A stretch of DNA of 64,000 nucleotides from Citrobacter youngae ATCC 29220 (GCF_000155975.1 NZ_GG730300.1:87558-151557), one strand, 5' to 3'; shown: positions 9,775-19,827, counted from the first letter of the stretch. Translations and numbers: made by a program. The notes: generated by a model from the sequence alone, not told the origin.

Positions 9775-11148
9775 ATGTCAGAGCAGCTAATAGACTGGGA
9801 CCTGGCCCTGATCCAGAAATATAACTATTCCGGGCCACGATATACCTCGTACCCAACCGCGCTGGAGTTTTCTGAAGACTACGGTGCCGAGGCGTTTTTA
9901 AACGCTGTGGCGCGTTACCCTGAGCGTCCGCTCTCGTTGTACGTTCACATTCCGTTCTGCCACAAGCTGTGTTACTTCTGCGGCTGCAACAAGGTAGTGA
10001 CGCGTCAGCAGCATAAAGCCGATCAATACCTTGATGTCTTAGAACAAGAAATCATTCATCGCGCACCGCTGTTTGCCGGACGCCATGTCAGCCAACTGCA
10101 CTGGGGCGGCGGTACGCCAACGTATCTGAATAAAGCGCAAATCAGCCGTTTGATGTCGTTGCTGCGTGGCAACTTCAACTTTAACGCCGATGCGGAAATC
10201 TCGATCGAAGTTGATCCGCGTGAAATTGAGCTGGATGTGCTCGATCATTTACGCGCTGAGGGTTTTAATCGCCTGAGTATGGGCGTACAGGACTTCAATA
10301 AAGAAGTTCAGCGGCTGGTGAACCGTGAGCAGGACGAAGAATTTATCTTTGCGCTGTTGAATCATGCGCGGGAGATTGGTTTTACCTCGACGAACATCGA
10401 TCTGATTTATGGTCTGCCAAAACAGACGCCGGAGAGCTTTGCCTTTACCCTGAAACGTGTGGCTGAGCTGAATCCAGACCGACTGAGCGTCTTTAACTAT
10501 GCGCACCTGCCAACGCTGTTTGCCGCCCAGCGCAAAATCAAAGATGCCGACCTGCCCAGCGCCCAACAGAAGCTGGATATCCTGCAGGAAACCATCTCGT
10601 CACTGACCGAAACCGGCTACCAGTTTATTGGCATGGATCACTTCGCCCGCCCGGATGACGAATTAGCCATTGCCCAACGCAAAGGTGTGCTGCATCGTAA
10701 TTTCCAGGGCTATACCACCCAGGGTGATACCGATCTGCTGGGGATGGGCGTATCGGCCATCAGTATGATTGGCGATAACTACGCGCAGAACCAGAAAGAG
10801 CTGAAGCGCTATTATCAGCAGGTAGACGAGCAGGGGAACGCGCTGTGGCGCGGAATTGCGCTGACCCGTGACGATTGCATTCGTCGGGATGTGATTAAAC
10901 TGCTGATCTGCAACTTCCGCCTCGACTATGCCGCGGTGGAACAGCAATGGGATCTGAACTTCGCTGACTATTTTGCCGAAGACCTGAAACTGCTGGCACC
11001 GCTGGCGAAAGATGGGCTGGTGGATGTGGATGAGAAGGGAATTCAGGTTACGCCGAAGGGCCGCCTGCTGATCCGTAATATCTGCATGTGCTTCGATGCG
11101 TATCTGCGGCAGAAAGCGCGGATGCAGCAGTTCTCACGCGTCATTTAG
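9775..11148 (+). CDS. hemN: HemN, oxygen-independent coproporphyrinogen III oxidase
   Basis: A radical-SAM enzyme that decarboxylates coproporphyrinogen III to protoporphyrinogen IX in heme synthesis without oxygen. The 457-residue length equals E. coli. The 4Fe-4S/SAM motif C62xxxC66xxC69 is followed by C71 (PFCHKLCYFCGCNK), with a GGGTPT SAM-binding motif near residue 113 and a C-terminal HemN domain. The ATG at 9775, with GGAGTGA just upstream, is chosen over the GTG at 9769. No defects. Confidence 0.98.
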   Translation: MSEQLIDWDLALIQKYNYSGPRYTSYPTALEFSEDYGAEAFLNAVARYPERPLSLYVHIPFCHKLCYFCGCNKVVTRQQHKADQYLDVLEQEIIHRAPLFAGRHVSQLHWGGGTPTYLNKAQISRLMSLLRGNFNFNADAEISIEVDPREIELDVLDHLRAEGFNRLSMGVQDFNKEVQRLVNREQDEEFIFALLNHAREIGFTSTNIDLIYGLPKQTPESFAFTLKRVAELNPDRLSVFNYAHLPTLFAAQRKIKDADLPSAQQKLDILQETISSLTETGYQFIGMDHFARPDDELAIAQRKGVLHRNFQGYTTQGDTDLLGMGVSAISMIGDNYAQNQKELKRYYQQVDEQGNALWRGIALTRDDCIRRDVIKLLICNFRLDYAAVEQQWDLNFADYFAEDLKLLAPLAKDGLVDVDEKGIQVTPKGRLLIRNICMCFDAYLRQKARMQQFSRVI

Positions 11149-11155
11149 CCGGGTT

Positions 11156-11233
11156 GCCCGGTGGCGCTGCGCTTACCGGGCCTACACGTTGCGATAACCT
11201 GTAGGCCAGATAAGCGTTAGCGCCATCCGGCAC
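11156..11233. repeat. BIME with two REP units after hemN
   Basis: Two inverted REP palindromes: GCCCGGTGGCGC...TTACCGGGCCTAC (11156-11184) and GTAGGCCAGATAAGCG...CGCCATCCGGCA (11201-11232). They lie between convergent hemN and yshB. Confidence 0.85.
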
Positions 11234-11237
11234 ATTG

Positions 11238-11348
11238 TCAGCTAAACAGCCCAACCAGCGCCGCACACAGTACTGCGGCAACCGCAGTTTGTGGTGTATG
11301 GCTTTCGACTGCGCCGCTCGACAGAAGATTAATGATTGATTCCAGCAT
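11238..11348 (-). CDS. yshB: YshB, 36-residue small membrane protein
   Basis: A tiny gene, easily missed. The translation MLESIINLLSSGAVESHTPQ, continuing TAVAAVLCAALVGLFS, matches E. coli YshB in length and nearly throughout. The C-terminal half is a hydrophobic Ala/Val/Leu-rich helix, consistent with a single-pass inner-membrane peptide. A GGGGAAG ribosome-binding site precedes the ATG. Salmonella YshB has been linked to growth inside macrophages. It lies between glnG and hemN, on the same strand as glnG. Confidence 0.88.
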   Translation of the reverse strand: MLESIINLLSSGAVESHTPQTAVAAVLCAALVGLFS

Positions 11349-11460
11349 GATGACTTCCCCCCGTTAGCCGGGCACGATCATACTTAACTCATCGGAACAG
11401 TAAAGCGCAAAATAACAGCAATTTGCGCTTAATTATCAATCTTTACACTGTGACCGAACG

Positions 11461-12870
11461 TCACTCCATTCCGAGTTCTTTTAACTTACGCGTCAAGGTA
11501 TTACGGCCCCAACCGAGCAAGCGCGCCGCTTCCTGTTTATGCCCCTGGGTATGACGCAGCGCGGTGGTCAACAGCGTGCGCTCCATCTCCGGTTGAGCTT
11601 CAGAAAGCAAATTTTGATGACCGGAACGCAATGCCCGGTCCGCCCACTGCGCTAACAGCGTTGCCCAGCTGTCCGGCTGCATAGGGGACGGTGCGTCCGG
11701 CACGGTGGTTTCAAATAGCTCGGCCGGCAAGTCCTGAATCAACACTTCCTGTCCGGCGGCCATTACGGTTAACCAGCGGCAGGTGTTCTCAAGCTGACGC
11801 ACGTTGCCCGGCCAGGCCAGACGGGTGAGCGCTGCCTCGGTTTCGGGATGTAATAGCTTGGCTTCCACCCCCAGTTCGCGCGCGGCTTCCTGCAGGAAAT
11901 GACGTGCCAGGCGTGGGATATCTTCCCGACGTTCGCGCAGCGGCGGCAAATGAACGCGAATAACGTTCAGACGATGGAATAAATCCTCACGGAACTTGCC
12001 TTCCTGCACGCGCAGTTCCAGATTCTGGTGCGTGGCGGCGATGATGCGCACATCCACTTTCACAGGCGCATAGCCACCCACACGGTAAAACTGTCCATCC
12101 GCTAATACGCGCAATAAACGCGTTTGCACGTCCAGCGGCATATCGCCAATTTCATCGAGGAACAGCGTACCGCCGTCAGCCTGCTCAAAGCGCCCCTGAC
12201 GAATCGTGTTCGCCCCGGTAAACGCCCCTTTCTCATGACCGAACAGCTCTGACTCGATCAAATCCTTCGGAATAGCCGCCATGTTGAGCGCGATAAATGG
12301 CGCTTTGACGCGTGGGCTATGACGGTGCAGGGCGTGAGCGACCAGCTCTTTACCGGTCCCGGACTCGCCATTAATCAATACGCTGATTGAAGAACGGGAA
12401 AGCCGTCCAATAATGCGAAAAACATCCTGCATCGCCGGCGCTTCGCCAATGATGTCGGTCGTTGGACCGTGGATTTGTACATTACGCGGCTGCTGTTGTT
12501 CCTGATAATGACTGATGGCGCGTTCGACCAGCGCCACGGCTTCGTCAATATCAAAAGGTTTGGGCAGATAATCAAACGCCCCCTGCTGGTAGGCGCTGAC
12601 GGCGGCATCCAGATCGGAATGCGCCGTCATTATGATGACCGGAAGCATCGGGTGACGCTGTTTGATCTGTTTTAACAGCGTCAGACCGTCCATACCCGGC
12701 ATGCGAATATCGGACAACAGTACGTCAGGCGTTTTACTGGCCAGCGCGTCCAGCACTTCTTTCCCACTTTCAAACGCGGTACAGCTTAGACCAGCCCCTG
12801 CGAGCGCACGTTCAAGCACCCAACGGATGGAACTATCGTCATCAACTACCCAGACTATTCCTCGTTGCAT
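11461..12870 (-). CDS. glnG: GlnG (NtrC), nitrogen regulation response regulator
   Basis: NtrC activates sigma-54 promoters under nitrogen limitation. The 469-residue protein has a receiver domain with phospho-acceptor D54 (LLSDIRMPG) and an AAA+ domain. That domain carries Walker A GESGTGKE, the sigma-54-contact loop GAFTGA, and a Walker [10 protein letters not shown] Fis-type HTH closes the protein ([20 protein letters not shown]). The ATG at 12870 ([12 protein letters not shown]) is chosen over an in-frame start 20 codons upstream that would run into glnL. It lies 11 nt after glnL in the glnA-glnL-glnG operon. Confidence 0.98.
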   Translation of the reverse strand: MQRGIVWVVDDDSSIRWVLERALAGAGLSCTAFESGKEVLDALASKTPDVLLSDIRMPGMDGLTLLKQIKQRHPMLPVIIMTAHSDLDAAVSAYQQGAFDYLPKPFDIDEAVALVERAISHYQEQQQPRNVQIHGPTTDIIGEAPAMQDVFRIIGRLSRSSISVLINGESGTGKELVAHALHRHSPRVKAPFIALNMAAIPKDLIESELFGHEKGAFTGANTIRQGRFEQADGGTLFLDEIGDMPLDVQTRLLRVLADGQFYRVGGYAPVKVDVRIIAATHQNLELRVQEGKFREDLFHRLNVIRVHLPPLRERREDIPRLARHFLQEAARELGVEAKLLHPETEAALTRLAWPGNVRQLENTCRWLTVMAAGQEVLIQDLPAELFETTVPDAPSPMQPDSWATLLAQWADRALRSGHQNLLSEAQPEMERTLLTTALRHTQGHKQEAARLLGWGRNTLTRKLKELGME

Positions 12871-12881
12871 AAACGTCACCT

Positions 12882-13931
12882 TTATTTCCTGATAGGCAGG
12901 TAAACCGAAAACTCGGTATGACCCGGCCAACTGGTAAATTCAATTTTGCCGGAATGCTGATCAATTAAGTTACGGGCGATGGATAATCCAAGACCGGTAC
13001 CTCCCTCGCGGCCGCTGACCATTGGGTAGAACAGCGTATCCTGCAAGTGAGAGGGAATACCCGGACCGTTATCCTCAACATCGATCCGCGCCGCCAGACG
13101 ATAACGCTCACCGTGCAGCGTGAGCTGAAACGCAGTGCGGGTACGCAGTACAATCTCGCCGCCTTCCGGCCCTAACGCTTGCAGGGCATTGCGCACGATA
13201 TTCAGCAGAACCTGCTCAATCTGGTCTGGATCGTGTAGTAACTCAGGCAGGCTCGGATCGTAATCACGAATCAGCGTGACGTTTTCTGGCACTTCCATCG
13301 AGACCAGCGCTACCACACGTTCCGCCACTTTGTGAATGCTTTCCGTGACGTGCATGCCCGGTTGTTGTGGCCCCAGCAGACGGTCGACCAGATTACGCAG
13401 GCGGTCGGCCTGCTCAATAATGACTTTGGTATATTCGGTCAGCGCCGGGTCCGGCAGCGCTTTACTGAGAAGCTGCGCCGCGCCGCGTAACCCGCCCAGC
13501 GGGTTTTTGATTTCATGCGCCAGGCCGCGGACCAGATCGCGGGCGGCAATCTGTTGGGCATGCTGAAGCTGTTCCTGGCTCAGACGGCGTTGGTTATCCA
13601 TTGGCGCCATCTCCAGTAGGATCAGGCCATCAGGCAGCCTCTGTGCGGTCACAGAGAGGATATGTGAGTGGCTGTCTATCACCAGCGTCACTTCGTTATC
13701 CGTAAAGCCCTGACCGGATTCCAGACTCTCACGCATCAGTCCGATGTTTAACGAGAAATAACTCAACAGATCGGGCAGCGGCGTACCAAACAGTTTGCGG
13801 GAGCTTTGCGCGAGCAGCTGCTGTGCCGCCGGGTTGGCGTAATGAACCGCCAGCTCATCGTCGACGAGTAAAATGCTGTTGATTAAAGAATTGAGGATCT
13901 GCCCAGCATCGGGCAGCGTGCCGGTTGCCAT
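12882..13931 (-). CDS. glnL: GlnL (NtrB), nitrogen-sensing histidine kinase/phosphatase
   Basis: NtrB phosphorylates NtrC when nitrogen is scarce and dephosphorylates it when bound by PII (GlnB). The 349-residue length equals E. coli. An N-terminal PAS domain (about 5-110) is followed by the dimerisation/phosphotransfer helix with H139 in [13 protein letters not shown]. The ATPase part has N box [11 protein letters not shown]1 DNGPGIP and G2 [10 protein letters not shown]. It lacks membrane segments, as expected for this cytoplasmic kinase. An NtrC site sits just ahead of it. Confidence 0.98.
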   Translation of the reverse strand: MATGTLPDAGQILNSLINSILLVDDELAVHYANPAAQQLLAQSSRKLFGTPLPDLLSYFSLNIGLMRESLESGQGFTDNEVTLVIDSHSHILSVTAQRLPDGLILLEMAPMDNQRRLSQEQLQHAQQIAARDLVRGLAHEIKNPLGGLRGAAQLLSKALPDPALTEYTKVIIEQADRLRNLVDRLLGPQQPGMHVTESIHKVAERVVALVSMEVPENVTLIRDYDPSLPELLHDPDQIEQVLLNIVRNALQALGPEGGEIVLRTRTAFQLTLHGERYRLAARIDVEDNGPGIPSHLQDTLFYPMVSGREGGTGLGLSIARNLIDQHSGKIEFTSWPGHTEFSVYLPIRK

Positions 13932-13953
13932 TCAGCAGTCTCCTGAAAAGTGT

Positions 13954-13970
13954 TGCACCATTTTAGTGCA
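13954..13970 (-). promoter_or_regulatory. NtrC site at the glnL promoter
   Basis: TGCACCATTTTAGTGCA is a near-perfect NtrC dyad (TGCAC...GTGCA) just upstream of glnL. In E. coli, NtrC bound here represses glnLp, limiting basal NtrBC synthesis. Confidence 0.85.
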
Positions 13971-14019
13971 TTATAGCTTTTTACATCAAAAAAGCGCGAG
14001 AAAGCAGGTTGTTAGTGGA

Positions 14020-14045
14020 GAAAAAAGCCCATCCAGAGATGGGCT
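14020..14045 (-). terminator. glnA transcript terminator
   Basis: On the minus strand, AGCCCATC / GATGGGCT with a 4-nt loop is followed by a T-run. It lies about 160 nt past glnA, so most glnA transcripts end here while some read through into glnLG. It would also be the 3' end of the GlnZ sRNA. Confidence 0.88.
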
Positions 14046-14078
14046 AAAAGTTCCACGGCAACTAAAAACTCCTGACGC

Positions 14079-14193
14079 CTTTCACGCTGCTGCTGCGTTG
14101 GCTGCCTTCGCTTACCCCAGTCACATAGCTATCTATGCTCCTGGGGATGTGCTCAGTTGCCGCCTTGCCGCAACGCGAAATTCGTCGGATTTT
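14079..14193. repeat. Imperfect palindromic intergenic repeat in the glnA 3' UTR
   Basis: A long imperfect hairpin: inner arms CCCCAG...CTGGGG around CATAGCTATCTATG (14115-14144), and outer arms GCGTTGGCTGCC... against ...GGCGG/GCAACGC (about 14095-14175). It resembles a class of dispersed enterobacterial intergenic repeats, distinct from REP and ERIC. I cannot confirm copies elsewhere from this window. Confidence 0.55.
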
Positions 14194-14203
14194 TAATATA
14201 CGA

Positions 14204-15613
14204 TCAAACGCTGTAGTACAGCTCAAACTCTACCGGGTGCGGCGTCATGCGCACGCGGTCATCTTCTTCGCGACGCAGCGCAATGTACGCATCGATCGCT
14301 TCATTGGTGAACACGCCGCCTGCAGTCAGGAACTCACGGTCCAGATCCAGCTCTTTCAGCGCTTCTTCCAGAGAACCAGCAACCTGTGGGATCTCTTTCG
14401 CTTCTTCCGGCGGCAGGTCGTACAGGTTTTTGTCCATTGCTTCGCCCGGGTGGATCTTGTTCTTGATACCGTCAAGACCCGCCATCAGCAGCGCGGCAAA
14501 GCACAGGTACGGGTTAGCAGCCGGGTCCGGGAAGCGCACTTCGATACGACGCGCTTTCGGGGAGGCAACTACCGGAATACGGATAGAAGCAGAACGGTTA
14601 CGGGCAGAGTAGGCCAGCATGACCGGCGCTTCGTAGCCCGGGACCAGACGCTTGTAGGAGTTGGTGGTCGGGTTCGCCAGGGCGTTGATCGCTTTAGCGT
14701 GTTTGATTACGCCGCCGATGTAGAACAGCGCCTGCTCGGACAGACCCGCATATTTGTCACCGGAGAACAGGTTCACGCCGTTCTTGGACAGGGACATGTG
14801 GCAGTGCATGCCGGAGCCGTTATCGCCAAACATCGGTTTTGGCATAAAGGTCGCGGTTTTACCGAAACGGTGAGCGACGTTGTGAACGACATATTTATAG
14901 ATCTGAATTTCGTCCGCTTTTTTAGTCATGGTGTTAAAGCGGGTCGCGATTTCGTTCTGACCAGCGGTCGCCACTTCGTGGTGATGCGCTTCAACCACCA
15001 GGCCCATTTCTTCCATGATCAGACACATGGTAGAACGGATGTCCTGAGAGGAATCTACCGGAGGAACCGGGAAGTAACCGCCTTTCACGCCAGGACGGTG
15101 ACCTTTGTTACCACCTTCGTATTTGGTGGAGGAGTTCCAGGCGCCTTCGATATCATCGATAGCCACGTGGGAACCGGAAATGGATGCGCCGAAACGGATG
15201 TCGTCAAACAGGAAGAACTCTGGCTCTGGTCCGAACAGAACGGTGTCTGCGATGCCGGTAGAACGCAGGTACTCTTCAGCGCGTTTAGCAATAGAGCGCG
15301 GATCGCGGTCGTAACCCTGCAGCGTACCGGGTTCCAGGATGTCACAACGGATGATCAGGGTAGATTCTTCAAAGAACGGGTCGATAAGCGCAGTAGACGC
15401 ATCTGGCATCAGAACCATGTCTGATTCATTAATGCCTTTCCAGCCACCGATTGAGGAGCCGTCAAACATTTTGCCTTCTTCAAAGAATTCGGCATTTACC
15501 TGATGAGCAGGAATCGTGACGTGCTGTTCTTTACCTTTGGTATCAGTGAAGCGCAAATCAACAAACTTCACTTCGTGTTCGTTCAGCATCGTCAAAACGT
15601 GTTCAGCGGACAT
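14204..15613 (-). CDS. glnA: Glutamine synthetase (GlnA, type I-beta)
   Basis: It makes glutamine from glutamate, ammonia and ATP and is the main entry point for nitrogen. The 469 residues equal the E. coli subunit, which forms a dodecamer. Motifs: the beta-grasp N-terminus with [13 protein letters not shown], the GPEPEFFLF metal-binding segment, [14 protein letters not shown], and the adenylylation site NLYDLPPEE (Tyr397). The presence of that site shows control by GlnE/PII. Upstream are sigma-54 and NtrC elements; downstream lie glnL and glnG in the same direction. Confidence 0.99.
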   Translation of the reverse strand: MSAEHVLTMLNEHEVKFVDLRFTDTKGKEQHVTIPAHQVNAEFFEEGKMFDGSSIGGWKGINESDMVLMPDASTALIDPFFEESTLIIRCDILEPGTLQGYDRDPRSIAKRAEEYLRSTGIADTVLFGPEPEFFLFDDIRFGASISGSHVAIDDIEGAWNSSTKYEGGNKGHRPGVKGGYFPVPPVDSSQDIRSTMCLIMEEMGLVVEAHHHEVATAGQNEIATRFNTMTKKADEIQIYKYVVHNVAHRFGKTATFMPKPMFGDNGSGMHCHMSLSKNGVNLFSGDKYAGLSEQALFYIGGVIKHAKAINALANPTTNSYKRLVPGYEAPVMLAYSARNRSASIRIPVVASPKARRIEVRFPDPAANPYLCFAALLMAGLDGIKNKIHPGEAMDKNLYDLPPEEAKEIPQVAGSLEEALKELDLDREFLTAGGVFTNEAIDAYIALRREEDDRVRMTPHPVEFELYYSV

Positions 15614-15699
15614 ACTTACTCTCCCGGATTGGTCATGGTCGTCGTGGTAACGAAGTCTTCAATTCTGCAAAAAATTGGCCGTGTCGCCGTAAAAAAGAT

Positions 15700-15719
15700 A
15701 AAGCGAAATCTGTGCCAAC
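15700..15719 (-). promoter_or_regulatory. glnAp2 sigma-54 promoter
   Basis: On the minus strand the sequence reads TTGGCACAGATTTCGCTTTA, with the -24 GG and -12 GC spaced as in E. coli glnAp2. It lies about 90 nt ahead of the glnA start. Confidence 0.9.
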
Positions 15720-15751
15720 TTTTAAATTGCCCCTAAAAGGCGTTATCATGC

Positions 15752-15838
15752 GCACTATCGTGCAAAGGGGCTGCACCATGAAGGATGTATTGCACCATTA
15801 TAGTGCTTTAATGTGAACATTAAGCACCATATTGGTGC
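15752..15838 (-). promoter_or_regulatory. NtrC enhancer sites upstream of glnA
   Basis: Two strong dyads, GCACCATATTGGTGC (15824-15838) and TGCACCATTATAGTGC (15791-15806), plus a weaker GCACTATCGTGC (15752-15763), lie 35-140 bp upstream of glnAp2. This is the classic arrangement of NtrC enhancer sites. The strongest dyad also overlaps the region of the sigma-70 promoter glnAp1. Confidence 0.9.
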
Positions 15839-15869
15839 AACGCACCCCAGATTACCCCTTTTAACGCTC

Positions 15870-15885
15870 CGTGAATGTGATCACA
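15870..15885. promoter_or_regulatory. CRP site in the glnA-typA intergenic region
   Basis: CGTGAATGTGATCACA fits TGTGA-N6-TCACA with one mismatch. It is positioned to act on glnAp1 (CRP-activated in E. coli) and could affect divergent typA. Confidence 0.65.
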
Positions 15886-15993
15886 AAGAAACTCTGCAAT
15901 ACTTGTTTGCGGAGGATGTTTGTGATCCTGTTTTGTACTGCGATTAATCCGTGTACAATAACGCGCTATTTCTAAAATGCCTGAGGCAAAGTT

Positions 15994-17817
15994 GTGATCG
16001 AAAATTTGCGTAACATCGCCATCATCGCGCACGTAGACCATGGTAAAACGACCCTGGTAGACAAGCTGCTCCAACAATCCGGTACGTTCGATGCACGTGC
16101 TGAAACCCAAGAGCGCGTGATGGACTCCAACGATTTGGAGAAAGAGCGTGGGATTACCATCCTCGCTAAAAACACCGCTATCAAATGGAATGACTACCGT
16201 ATCAACATCGTTGATACCCCGGGGCACGCCGACTTCGGTGGTGAAGTTGAACGTGTAATGTCCATGGTCGACTCCGTACTGCTGGTGGTGGATGCAATGG
16301 ATGGTCCGATGCCGCAGACGCGCTTCGTGACCAAAAAAGCCTTTGCCCATGGCCTGAAGCCAATTGTTGTTATCAACAAGGTTGACCGTCCTGGCGCGCG
16401 CCCTGACTGGGTTGTTGACCAGGTATTCGACCTGTTCGTTAACCTCGACGCTACCGACGAGCAACTGGACTTCCCGATCGTTTACGCTTCCGCGCTGAAC
16501 GGCATCGCAGGTCTGGATCACGAAGATATGGCTGAAGATATGACTCCGCTGTATCAAACCATCGTCGATCGCGTACCGGCTCCGAACGTAGACCTTGACG
16601 GCCCGCTGCAGATGCAAATCTCTCAGCTGGACTACAACAACTACGTTGGCGTAATCGGCATTGGCCGCATCAAACGCGGTAAAGTTAAACCGAACCAGCA
16701 GATCACTATCATTGATAGCGAAGGCAAAACCCGTAACGGTAAAGTCGGTAAAGTTCTGACCCATCTGGGCCTGGAGCGTATCGAAAGCACCGTGGCGGAA
16801 GCTGGCGATATCATTGCGATCACCGGTCTGGGCGAACTGAACATCTCTGACACCATCTGCGACCCGCAGAATGTTGAAGCGCTGCCGGCGCTGTCCGTTG
16901 ATGAACCGACCGTAACCATGTTCTTCTGCGTAAACACCTCTCCGTTCTGTGGTAAAGAAGGTAAATATGTTACCTCTCGTCAGATCCTTGACCGCCTGAA
17001 CAAAGAGCTGGTGCACAACGTTGCGCTGCGCGTTGAAGAAACCGAAGATGCGGATGCGTTCCGCGTATCCGGTCGTGGTGAGCTGCACCTGTCTGTTCTG
17101 ATCGAAAACATGCGTCGTGAAGGTTTCGAAATGGCGGTTTCCCGTCCGAAAGTTATCTTCCGCGAAATCGACGGCCGTAAACAAGAGCCGTTCGAAAACG
17201 TCACGCTGGACGTCGAAGAGCAGCACCAGGGGTCTGTGATGCAGGCTCTGGGTGAGCGTAAAGGCGACCTGAAAAACATGAATCCAGATGGCAAAGGCCG
17301 CGTACGTCTCGACTACGTGATCCCAAGCCGTGGTCTGATCGGCTTCCGTTCAGAATTCATGACCATGACCTCCGGTACCGGTCTGCTGTACTCCACCTTC
17401 AGCCACTACGACGACGTTCGTGCGGGTGATGTGGGCCAGCGTCAGAACGGCGTACTGATCTCCAACGGTCAGGGTAAAGCGGTTGCGTTCGCACTGTTCA
17501 GCCTGCAGGATCGCGGTAAGCTGTTCCTGGGCCACGGCGCTGAAGTTTACGAAGGCCAGATCATCGGTATTCACAGCCGTTCCAACGACCTGACCGTAAA
17601 CTGCCTGACCGGTAAGAAACTGACCAACATGCGTGCGTCCGGTACTGACGAAGCAACGGTTCTGGTTCCGCCGGTTAAGATGACTCTGGAGCAGGCTCTG
17701 GAATTCATCGATGACGACGAACTGGTAGAAGTTACCCCAACCTCTATCCGTATCCGTAAGCGTCACCTGACTGAAAACGATCGTCGCCGTGCGATGCGTG
17801 GCACGAAAGAAGAGTAA
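15994..17817 (+). CDS. typA: TypA/BipA, ribosome-associated translational GTPase
   Basis: A GTPase of the EF-G/LepA superfamily that helps 50S assembly at low temperature and influences stress and virulence traits. The 607 residues equal E. coli BipA. G motifs: HVDHGKTT near 14-21, [17 protein letters not shown] near 128-131. A translation-factor beta barrel, EF-G-like domains III and V and a BipA-specific C-terminus follow. The GTG start at 15994 gives the standard [11 protein letters not shown]-terminus. It is divergent from glnA across 380 bp filled by glnA control sites. Confidence 0.98.
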   Translation: MIENLRNIAIIAHVDHGKTTLVDKLLQQSGTFDARAETQERVMDSNDLEKERGITILAKNTAIKWNDYRINIVDTPGHADFGGEVERVMSMVDSVLLVVDAMDGPMPQTRFVTKKAFAHGLKPIVVINKVDRPGARPDWVVDQVFDLFVNLDATDEQLDFPIVYASALNGIAGLDHEDMAEDMTPLYQTIVDRVPAPNVDLDGPLQMQISQLDYNNYVGVIGIGRIKRGKVKPNQQITIIDSEGKTRNGKVGKVLTHLGLERIESTVAEAGDIIAITGLGELNISDTICDPQNVEALPALSVDEPTVTMFFCVNTSPFCGKEGKYVTSRQILDRLNKELVHNVALRVEETEDADAFRVSGRGELHLSVLIENMRREGFEMAVSRPKVIFREIDGRKQEPFENVTLDVEEQHQGSVMQALGERKGDLKNMNPDGKGRVRLDYVIPSRGLIGFRSEFMTMTSGTGLLYSTFSHYDDVRAGDVGQRQNGVLISNGQGKAVAFALFSLQDRGKLFLGHGAEVYEGQIIGIHSRSNDLTVNCLTGKKLTNMRASGTDEATVLVPPVKMTLEQALEFIDDDELVEVTPTSIRIRKRHLTENDRRRAMRGTKEE

Positions 17818-17840
17818 TTGACGCTCTTTTCGTGACAAGA

Positions 17841-17868
17841 CCCTGCCTTCCGAGGCGGGGTTTTTTTT
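17841..17868 (+). terminator. typA intrinsic terminator
   Basis: CCCTGCCT / AGGCGGGG with a TCCG loop is followed by eight T, 23 nt after the typA stop. Confidence 0.9.
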
Positions 17869-18003
17869 GCCCGTCATTTCCGGATCCCAACGCTCTGGTC
17901 CTCCTTTCTGATGCCCGCTTTAAGAGAGCTTTGTCACAATTATTTCTAAAGCTCGCGACGGGTGTTTGCTTTCATTTTCGACGTCAGCGTATGATAATTA
18001 ATC

Positions 18004-18015
18004 TGGTTTAAACCA
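18004..18015. promoter_or_regulatory. Candidate YihL operator
   Basis: TGGTTTAAACCA is a perfect 12-bp palindrome 14 nt before the yihL start. Its place and size fit an autoregulatory site for a GntR-family regulator. It is inferred from sequence alone. Confidence 0.45.
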
Positions 18016-18028
18016 AATGGATTAAACA

Positions 18029-18739
18029 ATGACGAACAATCAGTCCACCGTTGAAAATGCGAAAGAGAAGTTAGACCGTTGGTTAAAAGAAGGGATCACC
18101 ACGCCGGGCGGTAAACTGCCTTCAGAAAGAGAGCTGGGAGAGCTGTTGGGGATCAAACGTATGACGCTGCGCCAGGCGTTGTTGAATCTCGAATCTGAAT
18201 CCAGAATTTTTCGTAAAGACCGTAAGGGATGGTTCGTCACACAGGCCCGTTTTAACTACAGCCCGGAATTGTCTGCCAGCTTTCAGCGCGCGGCGATTGA
18301 GCAGGGCAGAGAGCCTTCCTGGGGGTTCATCGAGAAAAGCCGGGTATTGCACTATCCTGACGTGGCTGCGCCGCTGGTGTCTGCCACGCCGTCTGATGAG
18401 CTATATCGGATAACGGGTTGGGGAGCACTGGAGGGACACAAGGTTTTCTATCACGAAACGTATATCAACCCAAAAGTGGCCCCGGGGTTTATTGAACAGC
18501 TTGAAAGCCAGTCATTTTCTTCAGTGTGGGAAAATGCTTATAAAAAAGAAACGGTCATCAAAAAACTGGCTTTCCGCCCCGTCAGAATGGCGGGTGATAT
18601 TAGCAAGTTCATTGGCGGCTCTAGCGGCATGCCAGCCATTCTTATTGAAAAACACCGGGCTGATAACGATGGCAACATCGTGCAAATAGATATTGAGTAT
18701 TGGCGATTTGAAGCAGTTGATCTCTTCATTAACTTGTAG
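18029..18739 (+). CDS. yihL: YihL, GntR-family transcriptional regulator
   Basis: The 236-residue protein has an N-terminal winged helix-turn-helix (about 8-75, with KLPSERELGELLGIKRMTLR as recognition region). A UTRA-type ligand-binding domain follows (about 90-235), as in regulators responding to phosphorylated sugars or similar small molecules. The effector and targets are not known. It is followed 2 nt later by yihM and then yihN on the same strand, so it most likely controls that set. A perfect palindrome lies just upstream. Confidence 0.92.
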   Translation: MTNNQSTVENAKEKLDRWLKEGITTPGGKLPSERELGELLGIKRMTLRQALLNLESESRIFRKDRKGWFVTQARFNYSPELSASFQRAAIEQGREPSWGFIEKSRVLHYPDVAAPLVSATPSDELYRITGWGALEGHKVFYHETYINPKVAPGFIEQLESQSFSSVWENAYKKETVIKKLAFRPVRMAGDISKFIGGSSGMPAILIEKHRADNDGNIVQIDIEYWRFEAVDLFINL

Positions 18740-18741
18740 GT

Positions 18742-19728
18742 ATGTTTATGGTCACTAAAGATAATGTACATAAAATTCTGGCACGTGTAGATAATCTCCC
18801 TCTTTATCTGCACGCTTATGCTTATCATTTGAATATGCGCCTTGAACGTATATTGCCGAATGACCTATTAGAGATTGCGCATGAAAACAATCTGCGCGGC
18901 GTGAAAATTCACGTTCTTGATGGCGAACGTTATTCCCTTGAAAATATGAATGACGAGGAACTGTCAGCGTTTGGTGATAAAGCGCGGAAGCTGCAGCTGG
19001 ATATTCATATTGAGACCAGTTCGTCTGATAATAAAGCCATCGACCAGGCGGTATCTATTGCCTTAAAAACCGGCGCGTCTTCCGTAAGGTTTTACCCGCG
19101 TTACGAAGGAAATCTTCAGGAAGTACTGGCGATCATTACGCAGGATATCAAATATTTACGTGAGCGTTATCAGGACAGTGGGCTGACCTTCACCTTAGAG
19201 CAGCATGAAGATTTGAAGAGTCATGAACTGGTGTCGTTAATCAGGAATAGTGACATGGCATCGCTTTCGTTACTCTTTGATTTTGCAAACATGATCAACG
19301 CCAACGAGCATCCACTGACGGCATTAGACACAATGTCGCCGCATATCACTCAGGTACACATCAAAGACGCGTTAATTGTCAATGAAAAAGCGGGGTTAGG
19401 CCATAAAGCCTGCACTTCAGGCCAGGGAGATATGCCATTTAAAGCGCTGCTAACCAAACTGATCTGCTTAGGTGATGATAAACCGCAGGTAACCGCTTAC
19501 GGACTGGAAGAAGAAGTGGATTACTATGCACCGGCATTTCGTTTTGAAAATGAAGGTGATAATCCATGGATCCCCTGGCGTCAGATGAGTGAAACACCGC
19601 TGCCGGAAGCAGAATATCTTGAAGACCGTTTGATTAAAGAAAAAAAGGATGCCATTCAACAATTACAATTTGTTCGTAGCGTGCTACAACAAATTAAAAA
19701 TGAGGCACACGATATTCTGGCGTCTTAA
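18742..19728 (+). CDS. yihM: YihM, sugar-phosphate isomerase/epimerase-like TIM-barrel protein
   Basis: The 328-residue protein is close to E. coli YihM (326). The repeated beta-alpha pattern and a xylose-isomerase-like layout (HIETSSSD, TFTLEQHED, LLFDFANMINANEHP, THITQVHIKDA-like segments) indicate a TIM barrel with Glu/Asp/His metal ligands. The substrate is not known. It starts 2 nt after yihL and precedes the MFS transporter yihN, suggesting uptake and isomerisation of one sugar-like compound. An alternative ATG two codons in (18748) is possible. Confidence 0.88.
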   Translation: MFMVTKDNVHKILARVDNLPLYLHAYAYHLNMRLERILPNDLLEIAHENNLRGVKIHVLDGERYSLENMNDEELSAFGDKARKLQLDIHIETSSSDNKAIDQAVSIALKTGASSVRFYPRYEGNLQEVLAIITQDIKYLRERYQDSGLTFTLEQHEDLKSHELVSLIRNSDMASLSLLFDFANMINANEHPLTALDTMSPHITQVHIKDALIVNEKAGLGHKACTSGQGDMPFKALLTKLICLGDDKPQVTAYGLEEEVDYYAPAFRFENEGDNPWIPWRQMSETPLPEAEYLEDRLIKEKKDAIQQLQFVRSVLQQIKNEAHDILAS

Positions 19729-19796
19729 TAAATCGTAGTTTTTTTAGGATTCTTAATCCATTCCAGGTGAATGGTCAAAAATTTATTCTTTAAGAC

Positions 19797-19817
19797 AAAT
19801 GATTTAAATAATCATTT
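19797..19817. promoter_or_regulatory. Inverted repeat in the yihN leader
   Basis: AAATGATT-TAAAT-AATCATTT is a perfect 8-bp inverted repeat ending just before the AGGGGA ribosome-binding site of yihN. It could be an operator or a hairpin limiting translation. Confidence 0.4.
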
Positions 19818-19827
19818 AGGGGATGCT

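Larger units (their letters stand above)
14020..14210 (-). ncRNA. glnZ: Candidate GlnZ sRNA from the glnA 3' UTR
   Basis: In E. coli and Salmonella the glnA 3' UTR is processed into the Hfq-bound sRNA GlnZ, linking nitrogen status to carbon metabolism. Here the 3' UTR is long (about 180 nt) and ends in an intrinsic terminator, as needed for such an sRNA. It also contains a roughly 115-bp palindromic repeat (14079-14193), so its internal structure may differ from the known forms. The 5' processing end is not visible in DNA; the coordinates are approximate. Confidence 0.5.

Noticed and set aside
14135-15424. Long ORF antisense to glnA (429 codons), and a similar one antisense to typA (15820-17226)
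   Set aside because: Shadow frames of highly expressed, codon-biased genes; no ribosome-binding sites, and the translations are rich in Arg/His/Gln without recognisable domains.
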